The position numbers were made by a program, and so were the translations under genes. 64,000 nt of DNA, taken from positions 62,001-126,000 of the forward strand of contig NZ_UTIQ01000072.1 in the NCBI RefSeq assembly GCF_900582625.1. Reading direction: 5' to 3'. The DNA is from Pseudomonas viridiflava. Lineage in GTDB: Bacteria > Pseudomonadota > Gammaproteobacteria > Pseudomonadales > Pseudomonadaceae. How positions within the stretch are numbered: position 1 is the stretch's first letter; every line of letters begins with the position of its first letter. The notes beneath the pieces were generated by a model that worked only from the letters and a program-made list of their open reading frames with translations, was not told the origin of the DNA and did no database searches. Below, piece after piece: positions 29,971 to 38,688 of the stretch.

Positions 29971-31200
29971 ATGCGCTATCGCACCGACTACAGTCCGGCG
30001 CTGTTGGTAGAGAGCAGCCCGTTTGTGCAACTGGGGCAGTGGCGCGTGCAGTACCAAGCCTATTCCACCCGCGCCGACGACCCGCGCAGTCCGGTGCTGT
30101 TGCTAGGCGGCGCCTTCCAATGCTTCCGTTCGTTTGCCAGCGAAGTGGAGGAGCTGCTGGTCAATCACCCGGTGATTCTGCTCGACCTGCCGAGCCAGGG
30201 CGGCAACCTGCAGTTGGCGCCTGAACTGAGCCTGGAAGCGCTCGCCGACCTGATCGCCGCCTTCGCCGACGAACTCAACGTGCCGCCACTGATGCCCATT
30301 GGTTTGTCTTACGGTTCGGCGTTGGCCGCGCTGTTTGCGGCCCGCCACCCGCAGCACTGCGCACGCCTGCTACTGGCCGGCATCACTGCCTTTGGCCGCC
30401 GAGGCGCGCGGGTATTACTGGAAGAAAGCCTGGCGCTGTTGGCCGAAGGGCGCTGCGCCGAGTTCGCCCACGGCGCCGTGACCGGCCTGCTCAACCCCAC
30501 TCGCAGTCAGGAAACCGGCGTAGCGCCGGTGTTTCGCAAAGCCCTGCTGCGCCAGTTGCAACGGTTGTCGGCGACTGAAATCGAGCGTTACCGGCAAAAC
30601 AGCCAGCGCCTGCTGGCCTTTTCCGGCTTCCGCCAACATCCCCGTTGCCCGACCCTGGTATTGGCCGGCGAATACGACCACTTCACCCAGCCGTGGGAGC
30701 ACACCGTGTTTGCCAGCGCCTGCGCCGACGCCCAGTGCGCGCTGATTCACAACGCCGACCACCTCGCCCAGTTCGAACAACGCAACGCCTGCGCCAGTTT
30801 GTACAACCCGTTCCTGCGCGGCGAACCGCTGCCGTTGATCAGCCCCGGCAGCACCCACCTGCCGCGCAGCCAGTGGCCGCACCTGGAAAAACGCCACGAA
30901 CCGCGAAATCCGCCGCTGCATAACCGCGCGCGGTTGCTGCATCCGGTGATAGGTGAACTGAATGTCGACGTGAACGAACTCGGATTTTTTGGCGGGCTCT
31001 TGCAGGGCGATTTGCCAACCCTAATGCCGCAACGCGGCTGGCAACTGCAGATGGTTGATATGCCCGCCTTGGCGATTCTGCCCGTGCGAAGCAGCACCTT
31101 GGAATTGGCCTGGGTGTTTGCACATACCGATGCGGCTGGGAGTGCGGCGCTGGCCGAACGGGTGAGGCAACGGGCGATGCCCGCCGTGGCGTGCGCATGA
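29971..31200 (+). CDS. Alpha/beta hydrolase with C-terminal extension (PA4008-like)
   Basis: A 409-aa protein. Residues 1-270 form an alpha/beta hydrolase core with the nucleophile elbow GLSYG (Ser113), an acid region near AGEYDHF and a late NADHL histidine. The C-terminal 120 residues, with NVDVNELGFFGG, are not part of the usual fold and recall PilZ-type spacing, though the key Arg pair is not clear. An ATG with GAAGGGAG upstream at 29971 is chosen over the longer open frame. P. aeruginosa has a probable hydrolase next to proA. Substrate unknown. Confidence 0.75.
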   Translation: MRYRTDYSPALLVESSPFVQLGQWRVQYQAYSTRADDPRSPVLLLGGAFQCFRSFASEVEELLVNHPVILLDLPSQGGNLQLAPELSLEALADLIAAFADELNVPPLMPIGLSYGSALAALFAARHPQHCARLLLAGITAFGRRGARVLLEESLALLAEGRCAEFAHGAVTGLLNPTRSQETGVAPVFRKALLRQLQRLSATEIERYRQNSQRLLAFSGFRQHPRCPTLVLAGEYDHFTQPWEHTVFASACADAQCALIHNADHLAQFEQRNACASLYNPFLRGEPLPLISPGSTHLPRSQWPHLEKRHEPRNPPLHNRARLLHPVIGELNVDVNELGFFGGLLQGDLPTLMPQRGWQLQMVDMPALAILPVRSSTLELAWVFAHTDAAGSAALAERVRQRAMPAVACA

Positions 31201-31210
31201 GTCAAAAAAA

Positions 31211-31271
31211 TCGAGGCTAAAGCCTCTCCCACAGGTGACCGAGTTCATTGTGGGAGAGGCTTTAGCCTCGA
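31211..31271. repeat. REP pair, perfect 23-bp arms
   Basis: TCGAGGCTAAAGCCTCTCC (from 31211) pairs with its complement ending at 31271; the spacer is 15 bases. It lies between convergent hydrolase and methyltransferase genes. Its core differs from the GCGGCTTTAGCCGC family by a compensated base change (GAGGCTTTAGCCTC). Confidence 0.85.
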
Positions 31272-31289
31272 TTCCTGCAAACGCCGATA

Positions 31290-32135
31290 TCAGACCGATG
31301 CCTCAATCACCCGCACCAACGTCGCCTGCGTCACCGGCGGCAAGCCCTGGCTGTGCAGCCCCGGGTCCAGCACCTCGGTGTGGCGAAACCCGCACCGGGC
31401 AAACGCCTCGATAATCTCGTCCGCATTGCTGTAGTGCAGCGGGTAATTGCCCCGCGTCAGCCGCCCGATAATGCCCACGCCCCAGCGCAGCTGGCGGTAG
31501 CGCGGGTGCTCTTTAAGGTCGGGGTATAGGTCGGTGAGGTAGATGCCGTGCGGAAAACTTTTTAACTGCGCCGCCAGCGCCGTCCAGAAACCTTCAATCA
31601 CCGGCCGCTCAAAATAGTTCACCAGTCCCTCGGTGATCACCACCACCGGCTCGGACCGATCCAGCCCGGCGAACAACGCTTCCAAACTTTGCTCGGCCAG
31701 AATGTCGACCGAGCGCACCTGATGGCGGCCGTTGAGCCAGCCTTCGCTGTGCAGCAGCAGGCGTTTGCGCACGGCCATGCCCGGCAGGTCGGCTTCCAGA
31801 TAACGCACGTCGGGGTAACGCTGGCAAAAGCGCCGACCACGCGGCGACAGCCCGCAGGCAATTTCCACCACCTGGCACACGCCGCGCTCTTCGATGGCGG
31901 CGGTCAGCCGAGCATCGAGCAGCAGGTGCCGCTGCAACAACAGGTGCTCGATATCCAGCCCAAAGCCGACCCGCGCGCCCCAGGCAATTGGGCTCAGCAA
32001 GCCATGCACCCAGCGGCCAAAGGGCGTGGCAAAAGCGGCGTCACTGAGTTGGTGGCGGTACCAGACATAACCCGTGTAATGGGCGCTGGGGCTGATGTGG
32101 GCACTGTCGGCACGGCTGCGGTCGGGCATGGCCAA
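31290..32135 (-). CDS. Class I SAM-dependent methyltransferase (LCM-like)
   Basis: A 281-aa protein with the SAM-binding motif VVEIACGLSPRG at about 89-100 and an acidic residue in YLEADLPG at about 112-119. The overall layout, with ITEGLVNYF, resembles leucine carboxyl methyltransferase-like enzymes. It is divergent from the mpg gene, whose start is 58 bp away. The substrate cannot be told from the sequence. Confidence 0.75.
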   Translation of the reverse strand: MAMPDRSRADSAHISPSAHYTGYVWYRHQLSDAAFATPFGRWVHGLLSPIAWGARVGFGLDIEHLLLQRHLLLDARLTAAIEERGVCQVVEIACGLSPRGRRFCQRYPDVRYLEADLPGMAVRKRLLLHSEGWLNGRHQVRSVDILAEQSLEALFAGLDRSEPVVVITEGLVNYFERPVIEGFWTALAAQLKSFPHGIYLTDLYPDLKEHPRYRQLRWGVGIIGRLTRGNYPLHYSNADEIIEAFARCGFRHTEVLDPGLHSQGLPPVTQATLVRVIEASV

Positions 32136-32192
32136 AGCTCTTATTGTTATGATCGCCCGAGCCTAAGCCTTGCCCCAGTGTGATGACAGCCC

Positions 32193-32930
32193 ATGCCGAG
32201 TGATCCCACCCTTAGTTTGCCCAACGCCCAACACCCCACTTGGCCAGAAGGCCGCGCCCTGCCCGACTGCTTTTTCGACCGCGACGCCCAATTGTTGGCG
32301 CAGTCCTTATTGGGCAAGGTGATCCGCCACCGCGTCGGCGACGTGTGGCTCGCCGCGCGCATCATCGAAACCGAGGCGTACTACTTCGCCGAAAAAGGCA
32401 GCCACTCTTCCTTGGGCTACACGGAAAAACGCCGGGCGCTGTTCCTCGATGGCGGACACATTTATATGTACTACGCGCGCGGCGGCGACTCGCTGAACTT
32501 CAGCGCCCACGGGCCGGGCAATGCGGTGCTGATTAAATCGGCGTTTCCTTATACCGACGCCCACAGCGGCCCGGAATGCCTGGCGCGCATGCAGCAAAAC
32601 AACCCCGACAGCCAGGGCCAGCCGCGCTCGTTGGAAAAACTCTGTAACGGTCAGACCCTGCTGTGCCGCGCCCTCGGCCTTAAAGTGCCGGCCTGGGATG
32701 GCAAACGCTTCGACCCCGAACGGTTTTTTGTCGAAGACGTGGGTTACGCCCCCGAGCAGATTATTCAAACCACCCGCCTGGGCATTCCCCTGGGCCGGGA
32801 TGAACATTTGCTCTACCGCTTTGTCGATGCTGCTTACGCCCGCCACTGCACGCGCAATCCTCTGCGCCGTGGGCAACTGGAAAATCAGGACTTCTATTAC
32901 ATGATCTCGCAACAGGACCTTGCCCCATGA
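32193..32930 (+). CDS. mpg: DNA-3-methyladenine glycosylase (MPG/AAG type)
   Basis: Base-excision repair enzyme removing alkylated purines. The N-terminal block CFFDRDAQLLAQSLLGK and the catalytic region IIETEAYY match the AAG family, as does SLNFSAHGPGNAVLIKSA. Length is 245 aa. Its stop overlaps the DedA-PAP2 start by 4 bp. Confidence 0.9.
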   Translation: MPSDPTLSLPNAQHPTWPEGRALPDCFFDRDAQLLAQSLLGKVIRHRVGDVWLAARIIETEAYYFAEKGSHSSLGYTEKRRALFLDGGHIYMYYARGGDSLNFSAHGPGNAVLIKSAFPYTDAHSGPECLARMQQNNPDSQGQPRSLEKLCNGQTLLCRALGLKVPAWDGKRFDPERFFVEDVGYAPEQIIQTTRLGIPLGRDEHLLYRFVDAAYARHCTRNPLRRGQLENQDFYYMISQQDLAP

Positions 32931-34258
32931 CGGAGTGGCTCAACCAACTCACCGGCTGGCTCAGCGCCAACCCGCAATGGCTGGGCATCGCCATTTTTGT
33001 CGTGGCCTGCGTGGAGTGCCTGGCGATTGCCGGCATCATCGTGCCCGGCACTGTGCTGCTGTTCGCCATCGCCGTGCTGGCCGGCAGCGGCGCCCTCACC
33101 CTCGGCGAAACGCTGCTGTTGGGTTACACCGGCGGCCTGCTGGGCGATGCGATTTCCTATGCGCTGGGCCGGCGTTTTCACCAAAACATCCGCAACTTGC
33201 CAGGCCTGCGCACCCACCCTGAATGGCTAGCCAGCGCCGAGAGTTATTTCCAGCGTTATGGCGTGGCGAGTCTGTTGGTTGGCCGCTATATCGGCCCGCT
33301 GCGCCCCATGTTGCCGATGGTGGCCGGCATGCTCGACATGCCATTGCCGCGCTTCATTATTGTCAGTCTGATCGCCGCGGCTGGCTGGTCGATTGCCTAT
33401 CTGATGCCCGGCTGGGCCACTGGCGCCGCCATGCGCTTGCCGTTGCCGGAGGGCTTCTGGGGACAAGCCGCCGTGGTGGCGGCCGCGCTGGCAGTGTTCA
33501 TCGGCGTCAGCCTGCAAGGCGCGCTGCGCCAACAACACCGCGCGACCGCCTGGATGGCCGGCATGGGCTTTGTGCTGCTGATCGCCATGTTGATCGGCTA
33601 CCCGCGCCTGGGTCAGCTCGACCAGGGTCTGATGGCGCTGGTGCAAGAACAGCGGCAGCCGGCGATGGACAGCATCATCACCATCATCACGCGCCTGGGC
33701 GACTTCCGCACCCAGCTCACCGTCGGCATCATGCTCTGCCTGATGCTGCTGGTGGCGCGCCAATACCGCAGCTTTTTCTTCGCCACCGGCACGATGCTGG
33801 GCTGCGCCATCGCCAACCATTTCCTGAAACTGTTCTTTGGCCGCGCCCGCCCGGAAATTCTGCTGGAGCCGCTGCACAGCTTCAGCATGCCCAGCGGCCA
33901 TAGCTCGGGGGCGTTCGCTTTTTTCCTGACGCTGGCGGTGCTCGCCGGCCGTGGTCAGCCGGTGCGCATGCGCCTGACGTGGCTGCTGCTGGCCGTGATT
34001 CCGGCGTTGGCGATTGCCTTGTCGCGGGTGTACCTGGGCGTGCATTGGCCGACCGACATCATCGCCGGCGCGCTGCTCGCCGCCACGGCGTGTGCGGTCA
34101 GCCTGACCTGCTCGCAGTGGCGTCAGCCGTTGCCGGCCATGGCACCGCGCGTGTGGTGGTTGGTATTGCCGGCGTGCCTGGCCGTGCTGGCCGCCCATGC
34201 CAGTTGGGCGTTGCCACAGGCGTTGGAGCAGTATCGGTATGCGCCGATGGTGCCGTGA
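32927..34258 (+). CDS. DedA-PAP2 fusion membrane protein
   Basis: A 443-aa inner-membrane protein with two modules. The N-terminal part (about 1-200) is a DedA/SNARE-associated domain. The C-terminal part carries the PAP2 phosphatase motifs KLFFGRARP, PSGHSSGA and SRVYLGVHWPTD. The fusion suggests undecaprenyl or phosphatidate phosphate recycling linked to lipid flipping; this is inference. Translation is coupled to mpg by ATGA overlap. Confidence 0.9.
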   Translation: MTEWLNQLTGWLSANPQWLGIAIFVVACVECLAIAGIIVPGTVLLFAIAVLAGSGALTLGETLLLGYTGGLLGDAISYALGRRFHQNIRNLPGLRTHPEWLASAESYFQRYGVASLLVGRYIGPLRPMLPMVAGMLDMPLPRFIIVSLIAAAGWSIAYLMPGWATGAAMRLPLPEGFWGQAAVVAAALAVFIGVSLQGALRQQHRATAWMAGMGFVLLIAMLIGYPRLGQLDQGLMALVQEQRQPAMDSIITIITRLGDFRTQLTVGIMLCLMLLVARQYRSFFFATGTMLGCAIANHFLKLFFGRARPEILLEPLHSFSMPSGHSSGAFAFFLTLAVLAGRGQPVRMRLTWLLLAVIPALAIALSRVYLGVHWPTDIIAGALLAATACAVSLTCSQWRQPLPAMAPRVWWLVLPACLAVLAAHASWALPQALEQYRYAPMVP

Positions 34259-34262
34259 AAAA

Positions 34263-34326
34263 ATCGCGGCTAAAGCCGCTCCTACAGGTTCGCATTTAAC
34301 CCTGTGGGAGCGGCTTCCGCCGCGAT
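34263..34326. repeat. REP pair, GCGGCTTTAGCCGCGAT family
   Basis: ATCGCGGCTAAAGCCGCTCC (34263 on) and GGGAGCGGCTTCCGCCGCGAT (ending 34326) form an inverted pair between convergent genes. Confidence 0.8.
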
Positions 34327-34335
34327 GCTTTTGAG

Positions 34336-34923
34336 CTACGCGGTCATCTCGCCCTGCAACTCATCCAGCATCCCCTGAATGGCATCGAGCCGTTCCAGCG
34401 GATCATCAATCGCCAGCAGTTGCAGCTTTTGCTCGACATCGAACGGCAGCAGATACGCCAGCTGATACCCCAAGTTCTGCTGCCCCGTCGCCTCATTGCC
34501 CATGCCCAGTTCCGACACCATCGGGTGCTGCGCCAGCGCTTGCAGCAGCGCGGCCAGGTCGGCGTGCTCGGGCAGCAGCGGGAAGTCTGAAGCCTCGTCG
34601 GCCCAGGTCACTTCAGCGGTGGTCAGTTGGTCGCGTTGCACGTGCGAGCGTTGCACATGGAAGCGCCGGGCGCCTTCCACGCGAATGCCGAGTAAGCCGT
34701 TGGGTTGTTGTTTCCAGTCGCGAATCACCGCTTCGCAGCCGACCTGGGCGAAGCTGTCTGCCGCCTCGCCCACTTCCCGACCTTCGAGAATGCACACCAC
34801 GCCGAAGCCTTCGTTGCGTTTCATGCAGGCGCTGATCATGTCCAGATAACGGGCTTCGAAAATCTGCAGGTCGAGCACGCTGCCGGGGAACAGCACCACA
34901 TTGAGGGGAAACAACGGCACCAT
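34336..34923 (-). CDS. Lon-substrate-binding-domain (LON/PUA-like) protein
   Basis: A 195-aa protein beginning MVPLFPLNVVLFPGSVLDLQIFE, the N-terminal LON domain pattern found in Lon protease and as stand-alone proteins. No ATPase or Ser-Lys dyad is present. A good ribosome binding site (AGGAGCGAGAAAG) precedes the ATG at 34923. It is not co-directional with the DedA gene. Role unknown. Confidence 0.85.
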   Translation of the reverse strand: MVPLFPLNVVLFPGSVLDLQIFEARYLDMISACMKRNEGFGVVCILEGREVGEAADSFAQVGCEAVIRDWKQQPNGLLGIRVEGARRFHVQRSHVQRDQLTTAEVTWADEASDFPLLPEHADLAALLQALAQHPMVSELGMGNEATGQQNLGYQLAYLLPFDVEQKLQLLAIDDPLERLDAIQGMLDELQGEMTA

Positions 34924-34977
34924 CTTTCTCGCTCCTGATTCACTCGTAGGGCTGTGACAACGGTTGCGCCGGGATGA

Positions 34978-35691
34978 TCAGCTGAAAAGCGCCACGGCCA
35001 GCGGCAGCGCCACCGCCGTACCAACGCCCATCAGGCTCATGGCCAGCGCGGCGAAGGCGCCACATTCTTCGCCTTCTTGCAGCGCGCGCGAGGTGCCGAC
35101 GGCGTGGGCGGTCATGCCCATGGCCAAGCCTTGCGCCGCCGGGTGGCGAACGCCGATGCGGCGCAACAGCTCAGGCCCGAGGATGGCGCCGATCACGCCG
35201 GTTATCAGCACGAACACCGCCGCCAGCGCAGCAATGCCGCCAATCTGGTCAGCCACTAACATGGCAATCGGCGAGGTCACCGATTTGGGCGCCATGCTCA
35301 TCAGCATCATATGGTCGGCGCCGAACCACCAGGCCAGCAACACGCCCATGCCGGTGGCCACCACGCCGCCGATTAACAGGGTCAGCAAAGTCGGCCAGAA
35401 CAGTTGGCGAATCCGTTTGAGGTTAAGAAACAGCGGCACCGCCAGGGCGACGGTGGCCGGGCCGAGGAAAATAGTCAGGGCTTTGGCGCTTTCTTTGTAC
35501 TCGTCGTAGCTCAGGCCACAGGCCACCAGCACGGCGATTACGGCAAGCATCGAGACCAGCACCGGCTGCAGGAAAAACCAGCGGGTTTTCTCGTAGGCGG
35601 CAAGCGCCAACTGGTAAGCGGCCAGGGTCACGCCGACGCCAAACAAAGGGTGATGAATGAGCGCCTGCCAGGCGCCGGCAACATCAAACAT
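34978..35691 (-). CDS. LrgB/CidB family membrane protein
   Basis: A 237-aa polytopic protein with about seven hydrophobic segments. GPATVALAVPLFLNLKRI and KSVTSPIAMLVADQIGG are LrgB signatures. The family is linked to control of murein hydrolase activity and to small-acid export. The ATG at 35691 with AGGTGA upstream is chosen over a GTG at 35700. The LrgA partner ends 8 bp inside this gene. Confidence 0.88.
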   Translation of the reverse strand: MFDVAGAWQALIHHPLFGVGVTLAAYQLALAAYEKTRWFFLQPVLVSMLAVIAVLVACGLSYDEYKESAKALTIFLGPATVALAVPLFLNLKRIRQLFWPTLLTLLIGGVVATGMGVLLAWWFGADHMMLMSMAPKSVTSPIAMLVADQIGGIAALAAVFVLITGVIGAILGPELLRRIGVRHPAAQGLAMGMTAHAVGTSRALQEGEECGAFAALAMSLMGVGTAVALPLAVALFS

Positions 35692-36052
35692 CGCGCTCAC
35701 CTCGCTTGCGCTGCTGGCGGTCGATGAGCTTTTGCATCATCCACCCGGCGAACAGCATCGACAGCAGCACCGACAACACCAACGAGCCGCCCACCGCCCA
35801 GAAGTCGGCGGCAATCGCCTTGGCGTAAACCATCACGCCCACGGCCGCCGGCACCAGCAACAAGGGCAGATAACGCAGCAAACTCGACGAGGCCACGGAG
35901 ATCGATTCGTCCACCTCGCCCTGCCAAATCAGGTAACCGAGCAGCAGCACCAGCCCAATGATCGGGCCCGGCAGCATGTGCAAGAACAGCACGTTCAAGA
36001 CCGTGCCAAGCAGTTGGAAAACCACCAACCAAGTCAGGCCACGTAACAGCAT
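35684..36052 (-). CDS. CidA/LrgA family holin-like protein
   Basis: A 122-aa protein with four membrane segments (LLRGLTWLVVFQLLGTVLN, PGPIIGLVLLLGYLIW, YLPLLLVPAAVGVMVYA, LVLSVLLSMLFAGWMM). The ATG at 36052 is preferred to the upstream TTG because GGAGAA sits 8 bases 5'. Its stop overlaps the LrgB gene. LrgA-like and LrgB-like proteins work as a pair. Confidence 0.88.
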   Translation of the reverse strand: MLLRGLTWLVVFQLLGTVLNVLFLHMLPGPIIGLVLLLGYLIWQGEVDESISVASSSLLRYLPLLLVPAAVGVMVYAKAIAADFWAVGGSLVLSVLLSMLFAGWMMQKLIDRQQRKRGERDV

Positions 36053-36275
36053 GGAGTTCTCCAATCCAGACCCGACGGGGGCAGCGCCGGGGTAAAAAAA
36101 TCGCGTCGGGCATTATAAGCACGCTAAGCAAAACGCCCCAACCAGCCCGTCGCGCCGGCTGTATGGGCTGTTATTCGCCGCAGCGATGCAGGGTTGACCG
36201 TCTTCACCTCGCGTGATGATCTACGGGGCATGGACGTTTCAACAAAAACAAAACCCGTCTCCTCAAGGAGGACAT

Positions 36276-36731
36276 ATGCCATTGGTACCCGTCGCTGAAC
36301 TGAAATCCTACATCGGCAAAGAACTTGGCCATTCCGAGTGGCTGACGATTGACCAGGAACGCATCAACCAATTCGCCGAGTGCACGGGCGACCATCAATT
36401 TATTCACGTCGACCCGGAAAAAGCCGCCAAGACCCCGTTCGGCAGCACCATCGCCCACGGCTTTTTGTCGCTGTCGCTGATTCCCGTGTTGATGGAGAAA
36501 ATCGCGCTGGCCCCGGAAGGACTGAAAATGGCGGTGAACTACGGCTTGGACAGCGTGCGTTTTATCCAGCCGGTGAAAGTGAATTCGCGCGTGCGTGTGT
36601 CGGCCAGCGTGATCGACATCACCGAGAAAAATCCGGGCCAGTGGCTGCTCAAAGCCAAGTGCACCCTGGAAATCGAAGGCCAGGCCAAGCCGGCGTATAT
36701 CGCTGAATCGCTGAGCTTGTACTTCGTCTGA
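36276..36731 (+). CDS. MaoC family (R)-hydratase
   Basis: A 151-aa hot-dog-fold protein. CTGDHQFIHVDPEKA carries the catalytic Asp and His of MaoC hydratases, and GSTIAHGFLSLSLI is the second signature. The family converts trans-enoyl-CoA to (R)-3-hydroxyacyl-CoA. AGGAGGACAT precedes the ATG at 36276, a near-perfect ribosome binding site. A single-gene unit ended by the terminator at 36747-36778. Confidence 0.92.
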   Translation: MPLVPVAELKSYIGKELGHSEWLTIDQERINQFAECTGDHQFIHVDPEKAAKTPFGSTIAHGFLSLSLIPVLMEKIALAPEGLKMAVNYGLDSVRFIQPVKVNSRVRVSASVIDITEKNPGQWLLKAKCTLEIEGQAKPAYIAESLSLYFV

Positions 36732-36746
36732 TTCGGACGGTGTTGC

Positions 36747-36778
36747 AAAAACAGGGCGCTTCGGCGCCCTGTTTTTTT
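36747..36778 (+). terminator. Intrinsic terminator after MaoC gene
   Basis: ACAGGGCGC and GCGCCCTGT pair around a TTCG tetraloop (36751-36772), followed by a run of T. An upstream A-tract makes it partly bidirectional. Confidence 0.92.
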
Positions 36779-36785
36779 GTCGAAG

Positions 36786-36867
36786 AGCATCGCGGCTCCA
36801 GCGGCTCCCACAAGGCCTGTGATAACTGCGGGAGCGGCTGGGCGGCATTCCGATTAGCCGCGATGCT
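36786..36867. repeat. REP pair, GCGGCTAATCGG/GCGGCT family
   Basis: GAGCATCGCGGCTCCAGCGG faces CCGATTAGCCGCGATGCTTC in inverted form. The right half also matches the first bases of the tandem units at 39732-40640. It lies just upstream of the MORN gene. Confidence 0.75.
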
Positions 36868-36930
36868 TCTTCGTCCGCACACTTGCGGCATACTCCGCCC
36901 AAACCCCGATCCAACATGGACGTTTCCCTC

Positions 36931-38652
36931 ATGCGCCACCTCTCCCTCCTCGCCCTGGCGCTGCTGCTGACCGCCTGCGGTAAAGGCGAACCCCTCAGCC
37001 CGCCCAACGCCGTGCTCCCTGACGGCGGCCGTTATCGCGGCGAGGTCGTCGAGGGTTTGCTGCAAGGCAAAGGCCGTATCGATTACCCCAACGGCAGTTG
37101 GTACGAAGGCACGTTCAAAGACGGCCTGATGGATGGCGAAGGCGAACTGCACCACTCGGACGGCACTCATTACAAAGGCGGTTTCGCCAATGGCGATTTC
37201 GCCGGGCAAGGCACGCTGACGTACAGCGAAGGCAGCAGCTACACCGGCGCTTTCAAGGCAGGCAAACAAGACGGCGTCGGTGCGCTGGTCATCAAAGACG
37301 GCGACCGCTATCAGGGCGAATTCAAAAACGATCAGTACCACGGCATCGGCAAGCTGCAACGTGCCGACGGCAGCGGCTTTGAAGGCAGCTTCAAGAAAGG
37401 CGAGCCCGAAGGCTTCGGCACCACCACCGATGAGCGCGGCAACCAGCTCACCGGCACCTTCAAAAAGGGCGTGATCAATGGCGAAGGAACGCTCAAGGGC
37501 GAAGACGGCAGCACGTATGTCGGCAGCTTCAAAAATTCGAATCTTGAGGGCAAAGGCCGCTATCAAAGCGCGGACGGTGACGTCTGGCTCGGCCAGTTCA
37601 GCAAGGGCAGCCTGACCGGCAAAGGCCAGTTGGAGCGCACCGACGGCAGCCGTTACGACGGCGATTTCAAATACTGGCGTTACCACGGCGAAGGCGTTTT
37701 GAAACTGGCAGACGGTGGCCGCTATCAAGGCCACTTCGCCCGCGGCAACTACGACGGCGCCGGCACGCTCACCCAGGCCGACGGCACAGTGCAGAACAGC
37801 ACGTGGAAGAACGGCAAGCTGGCCCGCGATGCGCAAGGCAATGCCCTGCCCGATCAGTTGGAAGTCGGCCTGTTGCAACAAGGCAAGCTGCTGGACCAGG
37901 CCCTGGCCGCCATTCCCGCCTCCACCCCGGCCGTCGAGCTGTACACCCTGACCCTGGCTGGCGACGGCGAGCAAAGCGTGTTCCTGCGCGAGGCCGACTA
38001 CGTCAGCAACCTGCTGCGCGAGCGCTTCGGCGCCTATGGCCAGATCACGTTGGGCAATCACCGCGACCATATGCTCGACCGCCCACTGGCCACCCGCGAA
38101 AACCTGCGCCGCGCGGTAAAAACCCTGGCCGAACGATCGGGGGCCGAAGACGTGGTGTTCATCTACCTTACCAGTCACGGCTCCAGCGACCACCAGCTCA
38201 GCCTGGTGCAGCCGGGCCTGGAACTGGCGAATATGCCGGCCCAGGAACTGGCGGAACTGCTCGTGCCATTAAAGAGTCATTACAAAGTGGTCGTCGTTTC
38301 GGCGTGTTATTCGGGTGGCTTCATCCCGCACATCAAGGATGAAAAAACCCTGGTAATGGCCGCCGCGCGCAGTGACAGAACCTCATTCGGCTGCTCCGAT
38401 GAGGCCGACTTCACCTACTTCGGCCGTGCGTTGTTTGCCGAAGCACTGAGCAGCACCGACGACCTGGAACGGGCCTTCGAGCAAGCCAAGGCCAGCGTGG
38501 CCAAACGCGAGCTGGAAGATGAGTTCGAACCGTCGGAGCCGCAACTCTGGGCGCCCAAAGGGGTAATCACCCAGTGGCGCACGTTGCGCGCCGGTCAGGC
38601 CAAACACGCCCTGGCCAACAGCGCAGCGAGCAACCCCGACGGCAGCAACTAG
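36931..38652 (+). CDS. MORN-repeat lipoprotein with C13 caspase-like peptidase domain
   Basis: A 573-aa predicted lipoprotein: signal peptide with lipobox LTAC (Cys16), then 11 MORN units of exactly 23 residues from about 32 to 284 plus a degenerate twelfth. After a linker, a C13/caspase-like domain has YLTSHGSSD (His416) and VSACYSGG (Cys459), the expected catalytic pair. Known C13 members include legumain and the GPI transamidase subunit GPI8. The ATG at 36916 is an alternative start; 36931 gives a compact signal. It stands alone after a REP pair. Role unknown; a membrane- or glycan-associated regulated protease is one idea. Confidence 0.85.
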   Translation: MRHLSLLALALLLTACGKGEPLSPPNAVLPDGGRYRGEVVEGLLQGKGRIDYPNGSWYEGTFKDGLMDGEGELHHSDGTHYKGGFANGDFAGQGTLTYSEGSSYTGAFKAGKQDGVGALVIKDGDRYQGEFKNDQYHGIGKLQRADGSGFEGSFKKGEPEGFGTTTDERGNQLTGTFKKGVINGEGTLKGEDGSTYVGSFKNSNLEGKGRYQSADGDVWLGQFSKGSLTGKGQLERTDGSRYDGDFKYWRYHGEGVLKLADGGRYQGHFARGNYDGAGTLTQADGTVQNSTWKNGKLARDAQGNALPDQLEVGLLQQGKLLDQALAAIPASTPAVELYTLTLAGDGEQSVFLREADYVSNLLRERFGAYGQITLGNHRDHMLDRPLATRENLRRAVKTLAERSGAEDVVFIYLTSHGSSDHQLSLVQPGLELANMPAQELAELLVPLKSHYKVVVVSACYSGGFIPHIKDEKTLVMAAARSDRTSFGCSDEADFTYFGRALFAEALSSTDDLERAFEQAKASVAKRELEDEFEPSEPQLWAPKGVITQWRTLRAGQAKHALANSAASNPDGSN

Positions 38653-38688
38653 ACTTGAAGTTGTTGGATTCCAGGAGGGAGTAGAACC

